38,075 nucleotides of DNA from contig CALXDC010000028.1 in NCBI GenBank assembly GCA_944386975.1, positions 1-38,075 of the forward strand, written 5' to 3'. This document shows, piece after piece, positions 24,676 to 32,445 of this stretch. A program made the position numbers and the translations under genes. The notes beneath the pieces are model-generated. The model was not told the origin of the DNA, did no database searches, and saw nothing but the letters and a program-made list of their open reading frames with translations. This DNA comes from an uncultured Oscillospiraceae bacterium (GTDB lineage Bacteria; Bacillota; Clostridia; Oscillospirales; Oscillospiraceae). Numbering within the stretch: position 1 is the stretch's first letter; every line of letters starts with the position of its first letter.

Positions 24676-25059
24676 AGCCCGGCGGGCAGCCTTGAGGCCG
24701 TACTTCTTACGCTCCTTCATACGAGGATCGCGGGTGAGGAAACCGGCCTTCTTCAGCAGGGGACGGTAGTCCTCGCTGGCCAGCAGCAGGGCGCGGGCCA
24801 CACCGTGACGCAGAGCGCCGGCCTGACCGCTGACGCCGCCGCCCTTGACGGTGGCAACAATGTCCACCTTGCCCAGGGTGTCGGTGGTGGCCAGAGGCTG
24901 ACGGACCACCATCTTCAGAGTCTCCAGACCGAAGTACTCCTCGATGTCGCGGCCGTTGATGGTGATGGAGCCGGTGCCGTTGGGGAACAGGTGGACGCGG
25001 GCAACGGAGGACTTCCGACGGCCGGTGCCGTACAGATAGGGCTTCTTGGACTTATACAT
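24655..25059 (-). CDS. rpsI: 30S ribosomal protein S9
   Basis: 134 aa, full length. The start [13 protein letters not shown] and the basic C-terminus [20 protein letters not shown]...SKR are diagnostic; the tail reaches the ribosomal P-site tRNA. It is 14 bp downstream of rplM in the conserved rplM-rpsI operon. Its 3' end is partly duplicated at 24211-24376. Confidence 0.98.
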   Translation of the reverse strand: MYKSKKPYLYGTGRRKSSVARVHLFPNGTGSITINGRDIEEYFGLETLKMVVRQPLATTDTLGKVDIVATVKGGGVSGQAGALRHGVARALLLASEDYRPLLKKAGFLTRDPRMKERKKYGLKAARRAPQFSKR

Positions 25060-25073
25060 TCTTCAGTTCCTCC

Positions 25074-25505
25074 TTATTCCATGGTCCACAGCTCGGGCTT
25101 CTGGGCCGCGTGCTCGTGGGTGTCGCCGGCATAGATGTGCAGACGCTTCAGGGAGTCCTTGGTGACGGTGTTGCGGGGCATCATGCCGCGGACGGCCACC
25201 TTCATGGCCAGCTCGGGCTTCTTCTCCATCATATCCTTGTACTTGGTCTCCTTCAGGCCGCCCACCCAGCCGGAGTGGGTGCGGTACATCTTCTGCTCCA
25301 GCTTCTTGCCGGAGAGAGTGGCCTTGCCGGCGTTGATGACGATGACGTTGTCGCCGCAGTCGGCATGGGGGGTATAGGTGGGCTTGCGCTTGCCGCGGAG
25401 CAGGTCGGCGACGATGACGGCGGTGTGGCCCAGGGGCTTGCCGGCGGCGTCGACGACATACCACTTGCGGACGATGTTGCCCTTGTTAGCCATAAAAGTG
25501 GACAT
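25074..25505 (-). CDS. rplM: 50S ribosomal protein L13
   Basis: 143 aa from the ATG 9 bases after AAGGAG, the usual length for L13; the open frame extends 44 codons further but that part is the structured leader. Motifs: RKWYVVDAAGKPLGHTA and HSGWVGGLKE. It is an early-assembly protein of the large subunit and the first gene of the operon with rpsI. Confidence 0.97.
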   Translation of the reverse strand: MSTFMANKGNIVRKWYVVDAAGKPLGHTAVIVADLLRGKRKPTYTPHADCGDNVIVINAGKATLSGKKLEQKMYRTHSGWVGGLKETKYKDMMEKKPELAMKVAVRGMMPRNTVTKDSLKRLHIYAGDTHEHAAQKPELWTME

Positions 25506-25636
25506 GGTCGTATTCTCCTTCATTCGTTTTCCGTTTCCTTCGATCACGAAAGGCCAGGTTTTCGCCCCTGTGCTTTCGTTATCGAAGGAAATCTTGTATT
25601 TTCGCCCGATATCAGGTACAATACCCACAGCGAGCA
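25506..25636 (-). promoter_or_regulatory. Structured L13-type leader of rplM-rpsI
   Basis: About 130 nt of untranslated leader. 25534-25591 folds into a long hairpin: outer TTTCCTTCGAT/ATCGAAGGAAA, inner ACGAAAG/CTTTCGT and apical CAGG/CCTG around GGCGAAAA. A second hairpin lies upstream (TTGTA/TACAA with CCTGATATCGGG), also carrying GCGAAAA. Position and fold match the L13 ribosomal leader family, thought to allow autoregulation by L13. Confidence 0.75.
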
Positions 25637-25642
25637 AATCTA

Positions 25643-25671
25643 TTTATACCACACCATTTTTCAAGTGTCAA
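25643..25671 (-). promoter_or_regulatory. Promoter of rplM-rpsI
   Basis: Minus strand TTGACA, 17-bp spacer, TATAAA. Confidence 0.88.
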
Positions 25672-25770
25672 CACCATTTTGATTTACCTTATGGAATGCT
25701 CCCGATTTCTTTGATTTGCTCTCGTTTTCTCTTGTTTTCTCATTTTCAATTTTTCCTTTGCGAGGTGTCT

Positions 25771-26496
25771 ATGCAGCATATACTCAGCTTGGTCCGCCGG
25801 TGCGTGGAGGACTACGACATGATCGAGGCCGGGGAAACTGTGGCCGTAGGGGTCAGCGGCGGCAAGGATTCCGTGCTGACCTTGGTGGCCCTGGCCCGGC
25901 TCAGCCGCTTCTACCCCAAGCCCTTCCGGGTGGAGGCCATCACCATCAACGCCGGTACCCCGGGGATGGACTTCTCCCCCATTGCCAGGCTCTGCGAGGA
26001 GCTGGAGGTGCCCTACCATCTGGTGGACGTGCCCATTTACGAAGTGGTATTCCTGGAGCGGAAGGAGAAGAACCCCTGCTCTCTCTGCGCCAAGTTCCGC
26101 CGGGGTGCCCTCAGCACGGAGATGAACCGGCTGGGGATCTCCAAGATTGCCTTGGGCCACCACTACGACGACGCGGTGGAGACCATGCTCATGTCCCTCT
26201 TCTGGGAGGGCCGCATCAGCTGCTTCCAGCCGGTGACCTATCTGGACCGCACAAAGGTGACACAGATCCGCCCCCTCCTCTACGTCCAGGAGCGGGAGGT
26301 CACCGGAGCCATCCGCCAGCAGAAGCTCCCGGTGGTGGAAAACCCCTGCCCCGCCAACGGCTCCACCAAGCGGGAGGAGATGAAGGTGCTGATCCGTCAG
26401 CTCAGCGACCAGTTTCCCCAGCTGAAGGCCAAAATTTTCGGGGCCATGCAGCGCTATCCCCTCTACGGCTGGAGCCTGGAGGAGCGGCAGCGCTGA
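25771..26496 (+). CDS. TtcA-family PP-loop ATPase (tRNA 2-thiolation type)
   Basis: 241 aa; the ATG follows GCGAGGTG. PP-loop SGGKDS at 29-34, and three cysteines, C103 and C106 (NPCSLC) and C193 (ENPCPANGS), in the positions that hold the 4Fe-4S cluster in TtcA. TtcA makes 2-thiocytidine at tRNA position 32; related clostridial proteins may modify other sites, so the substrate is not certain. It has its own terminator; no clear promoter was seen in the T-rich upstream region. Confidence 0.88.
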   Translation: MQHILSLVRRCVEDYDMIEAGETVAVGVSGGKDSVLTLVALARLSRFYPKPFRVEAITINAGTPGMDFSPIARLCEELEVPYHLVDVPIYEVVFLERKEKNPCSLCAKFRRGALSTEMNRLGISKIALGHHYDDAVETMLMSLFWEGRISCFQPVTYLDRTKVTQIRPLLYVQEREVTGAIRQQKLPVVENPCPANGSTKREEMKVLIRQLSDQFPQLKAKIFGAMQRYPLYGWSLEERQR

Positions 26497-26524
26497 AAAA
26501 GGCCGCCGGTAGGGCGGCCCTTTT
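26497..26524 (+). terminator. Terminator of the ttcA-like gene
   Basis: GGCCGCC/GGCGGCC with loop GGTAG, A-run before and CTTTT after, directly beyond the stop codon. Confidence 0.85.
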
Positions 26525-26582
26525 GATAGCGAATTGCAATATTTTTATCCTATATTACCATTTGGATATGTACAGACCGGCG

Positions 26583-26852
26583 CTATGTAGAGAACAGCCA
26601 TTGGACCAGCAGGAGAAGGCCCAGGCCGGGAATGCCCAGAACGCCGATGATAAGGGCGTTGACCATGTTGAAGCCCAGAGACAATCCGGTGACGGCGGAG
26701 GTCATATTTACCAGCAGCAGGGCCCCGAAGCCCAAAAGGGTGTTGGCCAGCACCTGGAGGGCCACCTTCAGCGGCGTTTTGAACAGGCGGACCACCGCCC
26801 CCAAAACGAAAATGCCGAAGATGGCCAGCGCCGCCTTTTGGCTCAGATCCAT
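26583..26852 (-). CDS. bofA: BofA-family pro-sigma-K processing inhibitor
   Basis: 89 aa with three hydrophobic stretches. The C-terminal NALIIGVLGIPGLGLLLLVQ is the BofA signature. In Bacillus, BofA holds the intramembrane protease SpoIVFB inactive in the mother cell until forespore signalling. It overlaps the upstream yaaL gene by 10 bp, the same pair as in Bacillus (recR-yaaL-bofA); recR is not here. Confidence 0.93.
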   Translation of the reverse strand: MDLSQKAALAIFGIFVLGAVVRLFKTPLKVALQVLANTLLGFGALLLVNMTSAVTGLSLGFNMVNALIIGVLGIPGLGLLLLVQWLFST

Positions 26853-27118
26853 CTCTTCTTGCCCCCTCCCCCCGAGGCCGCCAGAGGCGGCTGACCGGTC
26901 TCCAGGGCCTTCAGGGCCCGGAGGAGATAGTTGATGCGGGCTTGAAGGGATCGGATCTCAAAGATGCAGGACTCCACCAGCTCCGGGTCGCTGAGGGCGT
27001 CAAAAGACAAGTTGGCATGGGTGAGGGCAGTCTGTGCCTCCTGGAGAGACTGCATCAGCTCCGCCTGCTCCCGGGAGACCCGGCCCTGCTGATGGATGGG
27101 TGAGATACGCCGCAGCAT
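26843..27118 (-). CDS. yaaL: YaaL-family (DUF2508) protein
   Basis: 91 aa from the ATG 6 bases after AAAGGAGG. Small, helical, soluble; central ANLSFDALSDPELVESCIFE and IRSLQARINYLLRALK fit DUF2508. Function unknown; always near bofA and recR. The Gly/Lys-rich tail (GGGGKKRW) overlaps the start of bofA, so the two are coupled. Confidence 0.88.
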   Translation of the reverse strand: MLRRISPIHQQGRVSREQAELMQSLQEAQTALTHANLSFDALSDPELVESCIFEIRSLQARINYLLRALKALETGQPPLAASGGGGKKRWI

Positions 27119-27215
27119 AGTGGTCCTCCTTTGCAAAAAGACAAGGGTTGTACCATATCTTACCTGCAAGTGTTGCCAAATATGCCGGGGAATAAACCGG
27201 GAAGGAGGAGAAGTT

Positions 27216-27671
27216 ATGTCGGACCATGAGCGCTGGATGGCCCGGGCCCTGGAGCTGGCCCGGGAGGCCGCCGCCGCCGGGGAGGTGCCGGTGGGCTGCG
27301 TCATTGTCCGGGAGGGCGTGGTGATCGGGGAGGGCCGCAACCGCCGGGAGGAGAAGGGCAGCGCCCTGTCCCACGCGGAGACGGAGGCCATTGCTATGGC
27401 AAACGAGGCCCTGGGGTCCTGGCGGCTGGAGGACTGCGCCCTCTACGTGACCCTGGAGCCCTGTCCCATGTGCGCCGGGGCCATTCTGAATGCCCGGATT
27501 CCCCGGGTGTACTACGGCGCCCGGGACGCCGCCTTCGGCGCCTGCGGCGGGGTGTTCAACCTGTTTATGGAGGATTTTCCCCACACGCCCGCCCTGGTGG
27601 GGGGCATTCTGGCGGAGCCCTGCCGGGAGGTGCTGGGGAGCTTTTTCCGCTCCCTCCGGCGGGAACGGTAA
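27216..27671 (+). CDS. tadA: tRNA-specific adenosine deaminase TadA
   Basis: 151 aa; ATG follows AAGGAGGAG. Zinc site His53 with proton shuttle Glu55 (HAE) and Cys83/Cys86 (PCPMC), typical for TadA. It converts A34 to inosine in tRNA-Arg(ACG) and is normally essential. It is divergent from yaaL-bofA with 97 bp between, recalling the tadA (yaaJ) to bofA neighbourhood of Bacillus. Confidence 0.96.
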   Translation: MSDHERWMARALELAREAAAAGEVPVGCVIVREGVVIGEGRNRREEKGSALSHAETEAIAMANEALGSWRLEDCALYVTLEPCPMCAGAILNARIPRVYYGARDAAFGACGGVFNLFMEDFPHTPALVGGILAEPCREVLGSFFRSLRRER

Positions 27672-27803
27672 CAGATCCCTCTGCCGGGCCGAAAGATTTA
27701 AGACTTTTGTAACAATTGACCCGAACTTTTGTAAAATCTCTCGGCTATCATAAGTCTTGCAAGAGACAATAACTTCTTTTCATCCAATCTTCCAAAACAT
27801 AGA

Positions 27804-27839
27804 GGAAAGGGAGCGGCCATGCCGCTCCCTTTCCTTTTT
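27804..27839 (+). terminator. Strong intrinsic terminator
   Basis: A 14-bp stem GGAAAGGGAGCGGC, loop CAT, followed by TTTTT on the plus strand. It lies between convergent tadA and the pdxR-like gene and is 130 bp beyond tadA. Confidence 0.85.
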
Positions 27840-27865
27840 CTATGGTTCCGAGACCTTCCTCTACA

Positions 27866-29260
27866 TTACCGCCAGACGCTGCCCAGCGTATCGGCCAGAG
27901 CGGGAATGTCCCGGTCCGGCAGGGCGGCGTAGCCCAGCACCACCGTGTTGGCGGGACAATGTTCCGCCCCCTCCATGTAGTAGGCGGAGAGGCCCGTGAG
28001 CCCCGCCCCCGCCGCCCGGGCGGCGGACACCATTTCCGCCTCCCCCGGCCCCCGGGGCAGCGTCAGCAGCAGGTGGAGCCCCGTGTGCCGTCCCCGGAGC
28101 ACCCCGTCGGGGAAGGTCTCCCCCAGGGCCGCCGCCAGGGCCTCCATCCGGTTCTCGTAGGCCAGGCGCATCCGGCTCAGATGCCGGGTGAAGCACCCCT
28201 CCTCCATGAAGCGGCACAGCGTCTGCTGCTCAAAGCGGCTCACCGTGTTGGCGTAGCTGCCGTAGGTGGCACGGTACCGCTCCAGCAGCTCCGGAGGCAG
28301 CACCATGCAGGCGATGCGGATGCTGGGGGCCAGGCTTTTGGAAAAGGTGCAGAGGTACACCACCGGCCCCCTCCGCCCCGCCATGCCCTGGAGGCTGGGC
28401 AGGGGGCGGATATCGAAGCGGAACTCCGCGTCATAGTCGTCCTCGATGAGATACCGCCCCGGCCGCTCCGACGCCCACCGCAGCAGCTGGCCCCGCCGGG
28501 CCGCCGGCATGGTCACCGCCGTGGGGAAGTGGTGGCTGGGGGTGACGCAGCAGAGGGTGGCGGCGCTGCCGGTCAGGGCCGCCGCGTCCAGGCCGCTGTC
28601 GTCGATGGGCACGCAGCGGCAGGTGAGGCCGTTGTTCTCCAGAATGGTCCGCACCCGGCGGTACCCCGGATTCTCCACCGCCGCCTCCGCCCCCCGGAAA
28701 AGGCCTGCCACCAGGCCCAGCAGATACTCCGTTCCCGCCCCCACCACGATCTGGTCCGGGCTGCAGTCCACCCCCCGGTAGGCCGCCAGATACCCGGCGA
28801 TGGCCTGGCGCAGATTTTCGTCCCCCTGGGGATGGCCGTGGCCCAGCAGCTCCGGAGCGGCGTAGAGCAGCTCCTTCTGCATCCGGCCCCAGGTGCGGAA
28901 GGGAAACAGGGCCGTGTCCACCCCGCCGGTGGAGAGATCGAACCGCCACCGCCGGGGCGCCTGCGCCGGTCTGGCCTCCGGCTCCCGCACCGCCGCCGGA
29001 GGCGCGGGGTCCCAGGTCTCCTGCACCACAAAGCCGCTGCGGGGCCGGGCCTCCAGATAGCCCTCCGCCGCCAGAATCTGATAGGCGGTGTCCACCGTGT
29101 TCACCGCCACCCCCAGCTGCCCCGCCAGCGTCCGCTTTCCCGGCAGGCGGCTCCCTGCCGGCAGCGCGCCGCCGCGGATCTGGGCCACCAGGGCCCGGTA
29201 GAGCTGCTCGTACAGCGGGGTCTTTGCGGCCGCATCCAGAGCAAAGGGCAGCTGCAGCAT
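27866..29260 (-). CDS. MocR/PdxR-family regulator (GntR HTH fused to aminotransferase fold)
   Basis: 464 aa from the ATG 6 bases after GGAGGG. Winged HTH of GntR type (about 12-80: PLYEQLYRALVAQI ... LPGKRTLAGQLGV), then a fold-type I aminotransferase domain with PLP lysine K308 (CTFSKSLAPSIR) and DDYD at 274-277. Such proteins sense PLP or amino-acid adducts. The neighbour transcribed divergently is an ECF S component, a pairing reported for PdxR and vitamin B6 uptake, so it likely controls that gene and itself from the shared region. Confidence 0.9.
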   Translation of the reverse strand: MLQLPFALDAAAKTPLYEQLYRALVAQIRGGALPAGSRLPGKRTLAGQLGVAVNTVDTAYQILAAEGYLEARPRSGFVVQETWDPAPPAAVREPEARPAQAPRRWRFDLSTGGVDTALFPFRTWGRMQKELLYAAPELLGHGHPQGDENLRQAIAGYLAAYRGVDCSPDQIVVGAGTEYLLGLVAGLFRGAEAAVENPGYRRVRTILENNGLTCRCVPIDDSGLDAAALTGSAATLCCVTPSHHFPTAVTMPAARRGQLLRWASERPGRYLIEDDYDAEFRFDIRPLPSLQGMAGRRGPVVYLCTFSKSLAPSIRIACMVLPPELLERYRATYGSYANTVSRFEQQTLCRFMEEGCFTRHLSRMRLAYENRMEALAAALGETFPDGVLRGRHTGLHLLLTLPRGPGEAEMVSAARAAGAGLTGLSAYYMEGAEHCPANTVVLGYAALPDRDIPALADTLGSVWR

Positions 29261-29298
29261 GGGAATCCCTCCATCTGATACCATAAAAAATAAATTTT

Positions 29299-29333
29299 CT
29301 GGCCGTTTTAATAGGGCCAGTTATCGGTATAAT
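29299..29333 (+). promoter_or_regulatory. Likely MocR/PdxR operator and promoter of the ECF gene
   Basis: TATAAT at 29328-29333 has only GTTTTA at the -35 position (17-bp spacing). The poor -35 is overlaid by CTGGCC-N10-GGCCAG (29299-29320), which also reads as direct GGCC(N)GTT repeats 14-15 bp apart. The arrangement fits an activator-dependent promoter. Confidence 0.6.
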
Positions 29334-29390
29334 CAGGATACAGGAAACCCCGGAATCTGTCAAGACCGGGAATCGAACGGAGGCTTTCCC

Positions 29391-29948
29391 ATGAAAAAGA
29401 CCTATTTCACCACCCGGACCATGGCGCTGGTGGGCGTCATGGCGGCGATGGTGTTTGCCATGACCTACATCGGCATCGACATCCCCACGGCGCTGGGAAA
29501 AACGAAGCTCCACTTCGGCAATATCATGTGCCTGCTGTCGGCGCTGCTCTTCGGACCCATGACCGGCGGTCTGGCGGCGGGCATCGGTTCCGCCCTCTTT
29601 GATCTGATGGACCCCGTGTGGGCCCCGGAGTGCTGGATCACCTTCCTCACCAAGTTCTGCATGGCCTTTGTGGCGGGGGTGCTCATGCGGAGACTGCCCC
29701 AGGGCCGGTACCGCCCCTGGGCGGCGGCGCTGGGCGGCTCCCTCACCTACAGCATCCTCTACATCGGGAAGAACACCCTGGACGCCCTGGTGGTGAAGGG
29801 CTTCACCTGGCAGGTGACCAAAGTGGAGGTGCTGGCGGCCAAGGTGCCGGTGACAGTGGTCAACGGCCTTTTGGCGGTGGTCTGCGCGGTGCTGTTGTAC
29901 ACGGCGCTGCAGCCGGCTCTGCGGAAGGCCCATGTGCTGGCGGCATAG
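29391..29948 (+). CDS. ECF transporter S component, probably for vitamin B6 or a related vitamin
   Basis: 185 aa with about six hydrophobic helices and a short basic N-terminus (MKKTYFTTRTM) as in ECF substrate-binding subunits. KLHFGNIMCLLSALLFGP is typical of the riboflavin/pyridoxine-like S-component families. It binds a vitamin in the membrane and needs the shared EcfA/A'/T module, not present here (group II). B6 is inferred from the adjacent MocR/PdxR gene; other vitamins are possible. GGAGG lies 7 bases before the ATG. Confidence 0.85.
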   Translation: MKKTYFTTRTMALVGVMAAMVFAMTYIGIDIPTALGKTKLHFGNIMCLLSALLFGPMTGGLAAGIGSALFDLMDPVWAPECWITFLTKFCMAFVAGVLMRRLPQGRYRPWAAALGGSLTYSILYIGKNTLDALVVKGFTWQVTKVEVLAAKVPVTVVNGLLAVVCAVLLYTALQPALRKAHVLAA

Positions 29949-29962
29949 CCGGAGAAAACAGG

Positions 29963-30000
29963 AAGGGGGAGCGCCCGCCAAAAGGCGGGCGCTCCCCCTT
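29963..30000. terminator. Terminator of the ECF gene (bidirectional)
   Basis: A perfect 17-bp stem starting AAGGGGGAGCG with loop AAAA. It lies 14 bp after the stop codon and just before the 3' end of the convergent DUF6273 gene. Confidence 0.85.
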
Positions 30001-30011
30001 GCGGCAGTTTC

Positions 30012-30554
30012 TCACCGCAGCAGTATCCACATGGCCGGGCGGACCCCGCCGTCGGCGTAGTGGATGTTAATTCCCGTGTCATAGATGGAGCCGTCCTCAT
30101 AGACGCTGGCCGCCGAGAGGATGTTCAGCCCCGGGGACCGCACCCACCACCACTGACCCATGGCCCGCTGGGCGTCGGTGGGGAGATACCGCTCCAGCTG
30201 ATCCAGCCCCAGCAGAAACAGCTTGTCCACGGTGTCGCCGCCGCCGGAGGTGAGGTACCGGGGGTTGGGCGGATTCTTCAGCCGGGTGTTCAGGATCCGG
30301 CTGCGCTCCTTCAGGGAGAAGGCCTTCTGGAAGAAGGTCTTGTTCAGCCAGCGCCGCAGGGTGCTGGTCTGCCAGTAGGTGTTGTCATACTCCTTATTGT
30401 AGGGCTGCCGGGCCACAATCTCCTCCGCCAGCAGCAACCGCTTGTCCCCCTCCCGGTCCAACACCCGCCACAGGAGGGGCTTGTCCTCCCAGACGCCCCA
30501 GGAGATCACATCGCCCAGGGGATGCTGCTCATAAATACTGTCCGCCTTGTCCAT
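30012..30554 (-). CDS. DUF6273 domain protein
   Basis: 180 aa from the ATG 11 bases after AAGGAG (spacing a little long). GDVISWGVWEDKPLLWRVLD, LLLAEEIVA and TYWQTSTLRRWLNKTFFQ are typical of the DUF6273 fold found in many gut Clostridia, often at the surface or in repeats. No signal peptide, so cytoplasmic here. Function unknown. Confidence 0.85.
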   Translation of the reverse strand: MDKADSIYEQHPLGDVISWGVWEDKPLLWRVLDREGDKRLLLAEEIVARQPYNKEYDNTYWQTSTLRRWLNKTFFQKAFSLKERSRILNTRLKNPPNPRYLTSGGGDTVDKLFLLGLDQLERYLPTDAQRAMGQWWWVRSPGLNILSAASVYEDGSIYDTGINIHYADGGVRPAMWILLR

Positions 30555-30743
30555 ATGGGTCCGCTCTCCTTCCAAACTTCGCCGCCGTGCGGCTTCCTTT
30601 GCCTCCATTATAGGAAGGATTTCCGGCAAAGACAACGGACCGGGGCCATGTCAGCCCCCCGATTTGTTGCGCCGGAACAACGGATGGTTGCGGTCACGAA
30701 ACTTTTCGCCCGTTTCCGGCTGTTTTGTGCAATCCCCACAGGC

Positions 30744-31652
30744 CTACCGCCGGATCTCCCCCGCCTTGATCCGGTGCATCCAGTCCATGACGAAGTCCCG
30801 GAAGGCCGCCACATCCGGATTGGGCTTCTCCCCCCGGCGGGTCAGCAGGTAGGTCTCCCAGTAGTAGGGGCCGTCGGCAAAGGGCAGCAGCACCAGATTG
30901 CTGTTCTGCATATCGTCGGAGATGAAATCCACGATGACGGAAATGCCCTTGTTCTGGGCCACCATCTTCTGACAGAGGCTGAAGCCGCTGGTCTCGAAGG
31001 CCACCTGGGGGGTGACCCCGGCGGCCTCGCAGCGGCCCAGAATATCGTGGTGGATGTTGAACTCCCGGCTCTCGATGTACAACGGGCAGGTCCCCAGATC
31101 CCGGATGTCCGCCGCGGCCTTCCGGCTCAGGGGGTTGTCCCGGTGGACCATCAGCTTGACCTCAAACTTCTCCATGGGCGTGGCGTCCACATGCTTCAGG
31201 GCCCGGTGGCCCACAGCGAAGGCCACGTCCCCCTCCCCGTCCAGGAACCGCTGCTCCACCTGCCGGTCCGGAAACTCCCGGTAGGTCAGATGGATGTGGG
31301 GATACTTCCGGGAGAAGGCGGCCAGGCAGTCCGGGGTCACCAGCCGGAGGATGCCGTAGGCCGACAGCAGATGGACCTCGTGGGTCTCCCGCTGGGCGAT
31401 GCAGCGGATCTCTCCGCAGAGCTCCCGGTAGGACTGGAGGAAATCCGGCAGCCGGTCCCGCAGATACGCCCCGGCGTCGGTGAGAGCGATGCCGTTGCCC
31501 GTCCGGCGCAGAAGGGCGGTGCCCAGCTCCGCCTCCAGGTCCTTCACAATTTTGCTGAGGCCCTGGGGCGTGATGTACAGGGAGCGCGCCGCTTTGGCCA
31601 GATTCTGATGCCTGCAGATGGTCATGAAATATTCCAGATCCTTGATGTCCAC
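30744..31652 (-). CDS. LysR-family transcriptional regulator
   Basis: 302 aa, GTG start (GTG GAC ATC AAG) preceded by GGGGAGGG. N-terminal winged HTH (2-60: LEYFMTICRHQNLAKAARSL ... LSKIVKDLEAELG) and a LysR substrate-binding domain (about 90-295). Ligand and targets are unknown; no divergent metabolic gene is adjacent, as the next upstream unit is the ncRNA candidate. Confidence 0.92.
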   Translation of the reverse strand: MDIKDLEYFMTICRHQNLAKAARSLYITPQGLSKIVKDLEAELGTALLRRTGNGIALTDAGAYLRDRLPDFLQSYRELCGEIRCIAQRETHEVHLLSAYGILRLVTPDCLAAFSRKYPHIHLTYREFPDRQVEQRFLDGEGDVAFAVGHRALKHVDATPMEKFEVKLMVHRDNPLSRKAAADIRDLGTCPLYIESREFNIHHDILGRCEAAGVTPQVAFETSGFSLCQKMVAQNKGISVIVDFISDDMQNSNLVLLPFADGPYYWETYLLTRRGEKPNPDVAAFRDFVMDWMHRIKAGEIRR

Positions 31653-31684
31653 ACCGCCGCCCTCCCCATCTTCATGCTGATTTC

Positions 31685-31713
31685 ATTGTAGGGCATCTCC
31701 GCAAGCCTGTCAA
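31685..31713 (-). promoter_or_regulatory. Promoter of the LysR gene
   Basis: Minus strand TTGACA, 17-bp spacer, TACAAT; 32 bp before the GTG. Confidence 0.85.
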
Positions 31714-31728
31714 CGCGGGAAAAAGAAA

Positions 31729-31753
31729 AGCGGGGCCCCAAAAGAGCCCCGTT
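31729..31753 (-). terminator. Minus-strand terminator upstream of the LysR promoter
   Basis: CGGGGC/GCCCCG stem, then CTTTTCTTTTT on the minus strand. No minus-strand gene lies upstream of it before 32446, so it either ends antisense transcription through the ncRNA locus or insulates the LysR promoter. Confidence 0.65.
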
Positions 31754-31856
31754 CAAAAATATTGTACTGCAAAATTCCCCCCGTGTCCAGCCCGATCCGC
31801 CGCCGTGCAAAATTTTTGTATATATGCACAAAGTTGGTAAAAAGCTACAAAAACCG

Positions 31857-31885
31857 TTGACACTTTCGAGGAATCATGGTATAGT
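31857..31885 (+). promoter_or_regulatory. Consensus promoter of the candidate ncRNA
   Basis: TTGACA, 17-bp spacer, TATAGT. Near-perfect sigma-A match; predicted transcript start about 31892. Confidence 0.9.
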
Positions 31886-31891
31886 ATAGCC

Positions 31892-32387
31892 AGATCAAGA
31901 AAGGATGAGTCCCATGTACAAGTAATCCTACCCAACCGGACAGACCTTGGAAGATCAGAAGGGAACAACATAGCGAGACCTTTGATCCGGATGCCTGCAT
32001 AGCTTTATTGACAAAGCCGGAACCAGTCGAGTTCACGCAGAGAAGGCAAAGAAGCAGACAAAGCGCCGCGGCCACGTTCCCGGGAAGATATTCGGAAGGA
32101 AAAAGCCGAACATCCTGTCTCAGCAGCATATCCCAAATGGCTCTCAACCGATTGTAAAACCTGCTTTCAGGCAGGCGCCGCAAGGAGAGAAGAGCGTACA
32201 GGAAGGAACGTTGAGAAAAGGGAAGGCGAAAAAATCTGATCCGGAATCTGTAGAAAGAGAGGTTAAATTGATGTTAGATAATAAGAGCGACCGCAACTGA
32301 CCTGTATTTGCTTGGATCGAAAGCGAATACAGGTCAGTTGCTGTTTGGGAATATTTTTTGGCGGCGCCCGGGAGGGGCGCTTTTTTT
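31892..32387 (+). ncRNA. Candidate structured non-coding RNA, about 500 nt
   Basis: A complete transcription unit without a credible ORF. It is purine-rich on the plus strand. Local hairpins: 31953-31987 (GATCA-AAGG arms), 32002-32017, 32091-32110 (TTCGG/CCGAA), 32160-32175 (CCTGC/GCAGG), and 32293-32341, a 21-bp stem with GCAACTGACCTGTATT as its outer arm. It ends at an intrinsic terminator (32364-32387). A Met-Tyr-Lys-stop micro-ORF with a plausible ribosome site lies at 31914-31925. tmRNA, RNase P RNA, SRP RNA and 6S RNA hallmarks were looked for and not seen. It is convergent to ricT, so it is not a leader of any gene in the window. Confidence 0.65.
32364..32387 (+). terminator. Terminator of the candidate ncRNA
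   Basis: GCGCCC/GGGCGC with loop GGGAG, followed at once by TTTTTTT. Confidence 0.9.
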
Positions 32388-32403
32388 GCGCCTGAAAGAG
32401 GAA

Positions 32404-32435
32404 AAGGACGGCCCGGATGTTTCCGGGCCGTCCTT
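32404..32435 (-). terminator. Terminator of holB-ricT
   Basis: A 14-bp perfect stem AAGGACGGCCCGGA with a 4-nt loop; TTTTCC follows on the minus strand, 10 bp past the ricT stop. Confidence 0.85.
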
Positions 32436-32445
32436 GCGGTGATTC

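Noticed and set aside
25506-25637. N-terminal extension of L13 by 44 codons
   Set aside because: The extra codons are the structured leader; homologues start at the ATG at 25505, which has the ribosome site.
31845-32183. 112-codon minus-strand frame with hydrophobic stretches inside the ncRNA locus
   Set aside because: TTG start with no ribosome site, no promoter on that strand, no family, and the opposite strand has a consensus promoter and terminator.
31892-32387. tmRNA or RNase P RNA
   Set aside because: No tag reading frame ending in Ala-Leu-Ala-Ala, no tRNA-like 3' end with CCA, and none of the conserved RNase P core strings were found by eye. A covariance scan is still the proper test.
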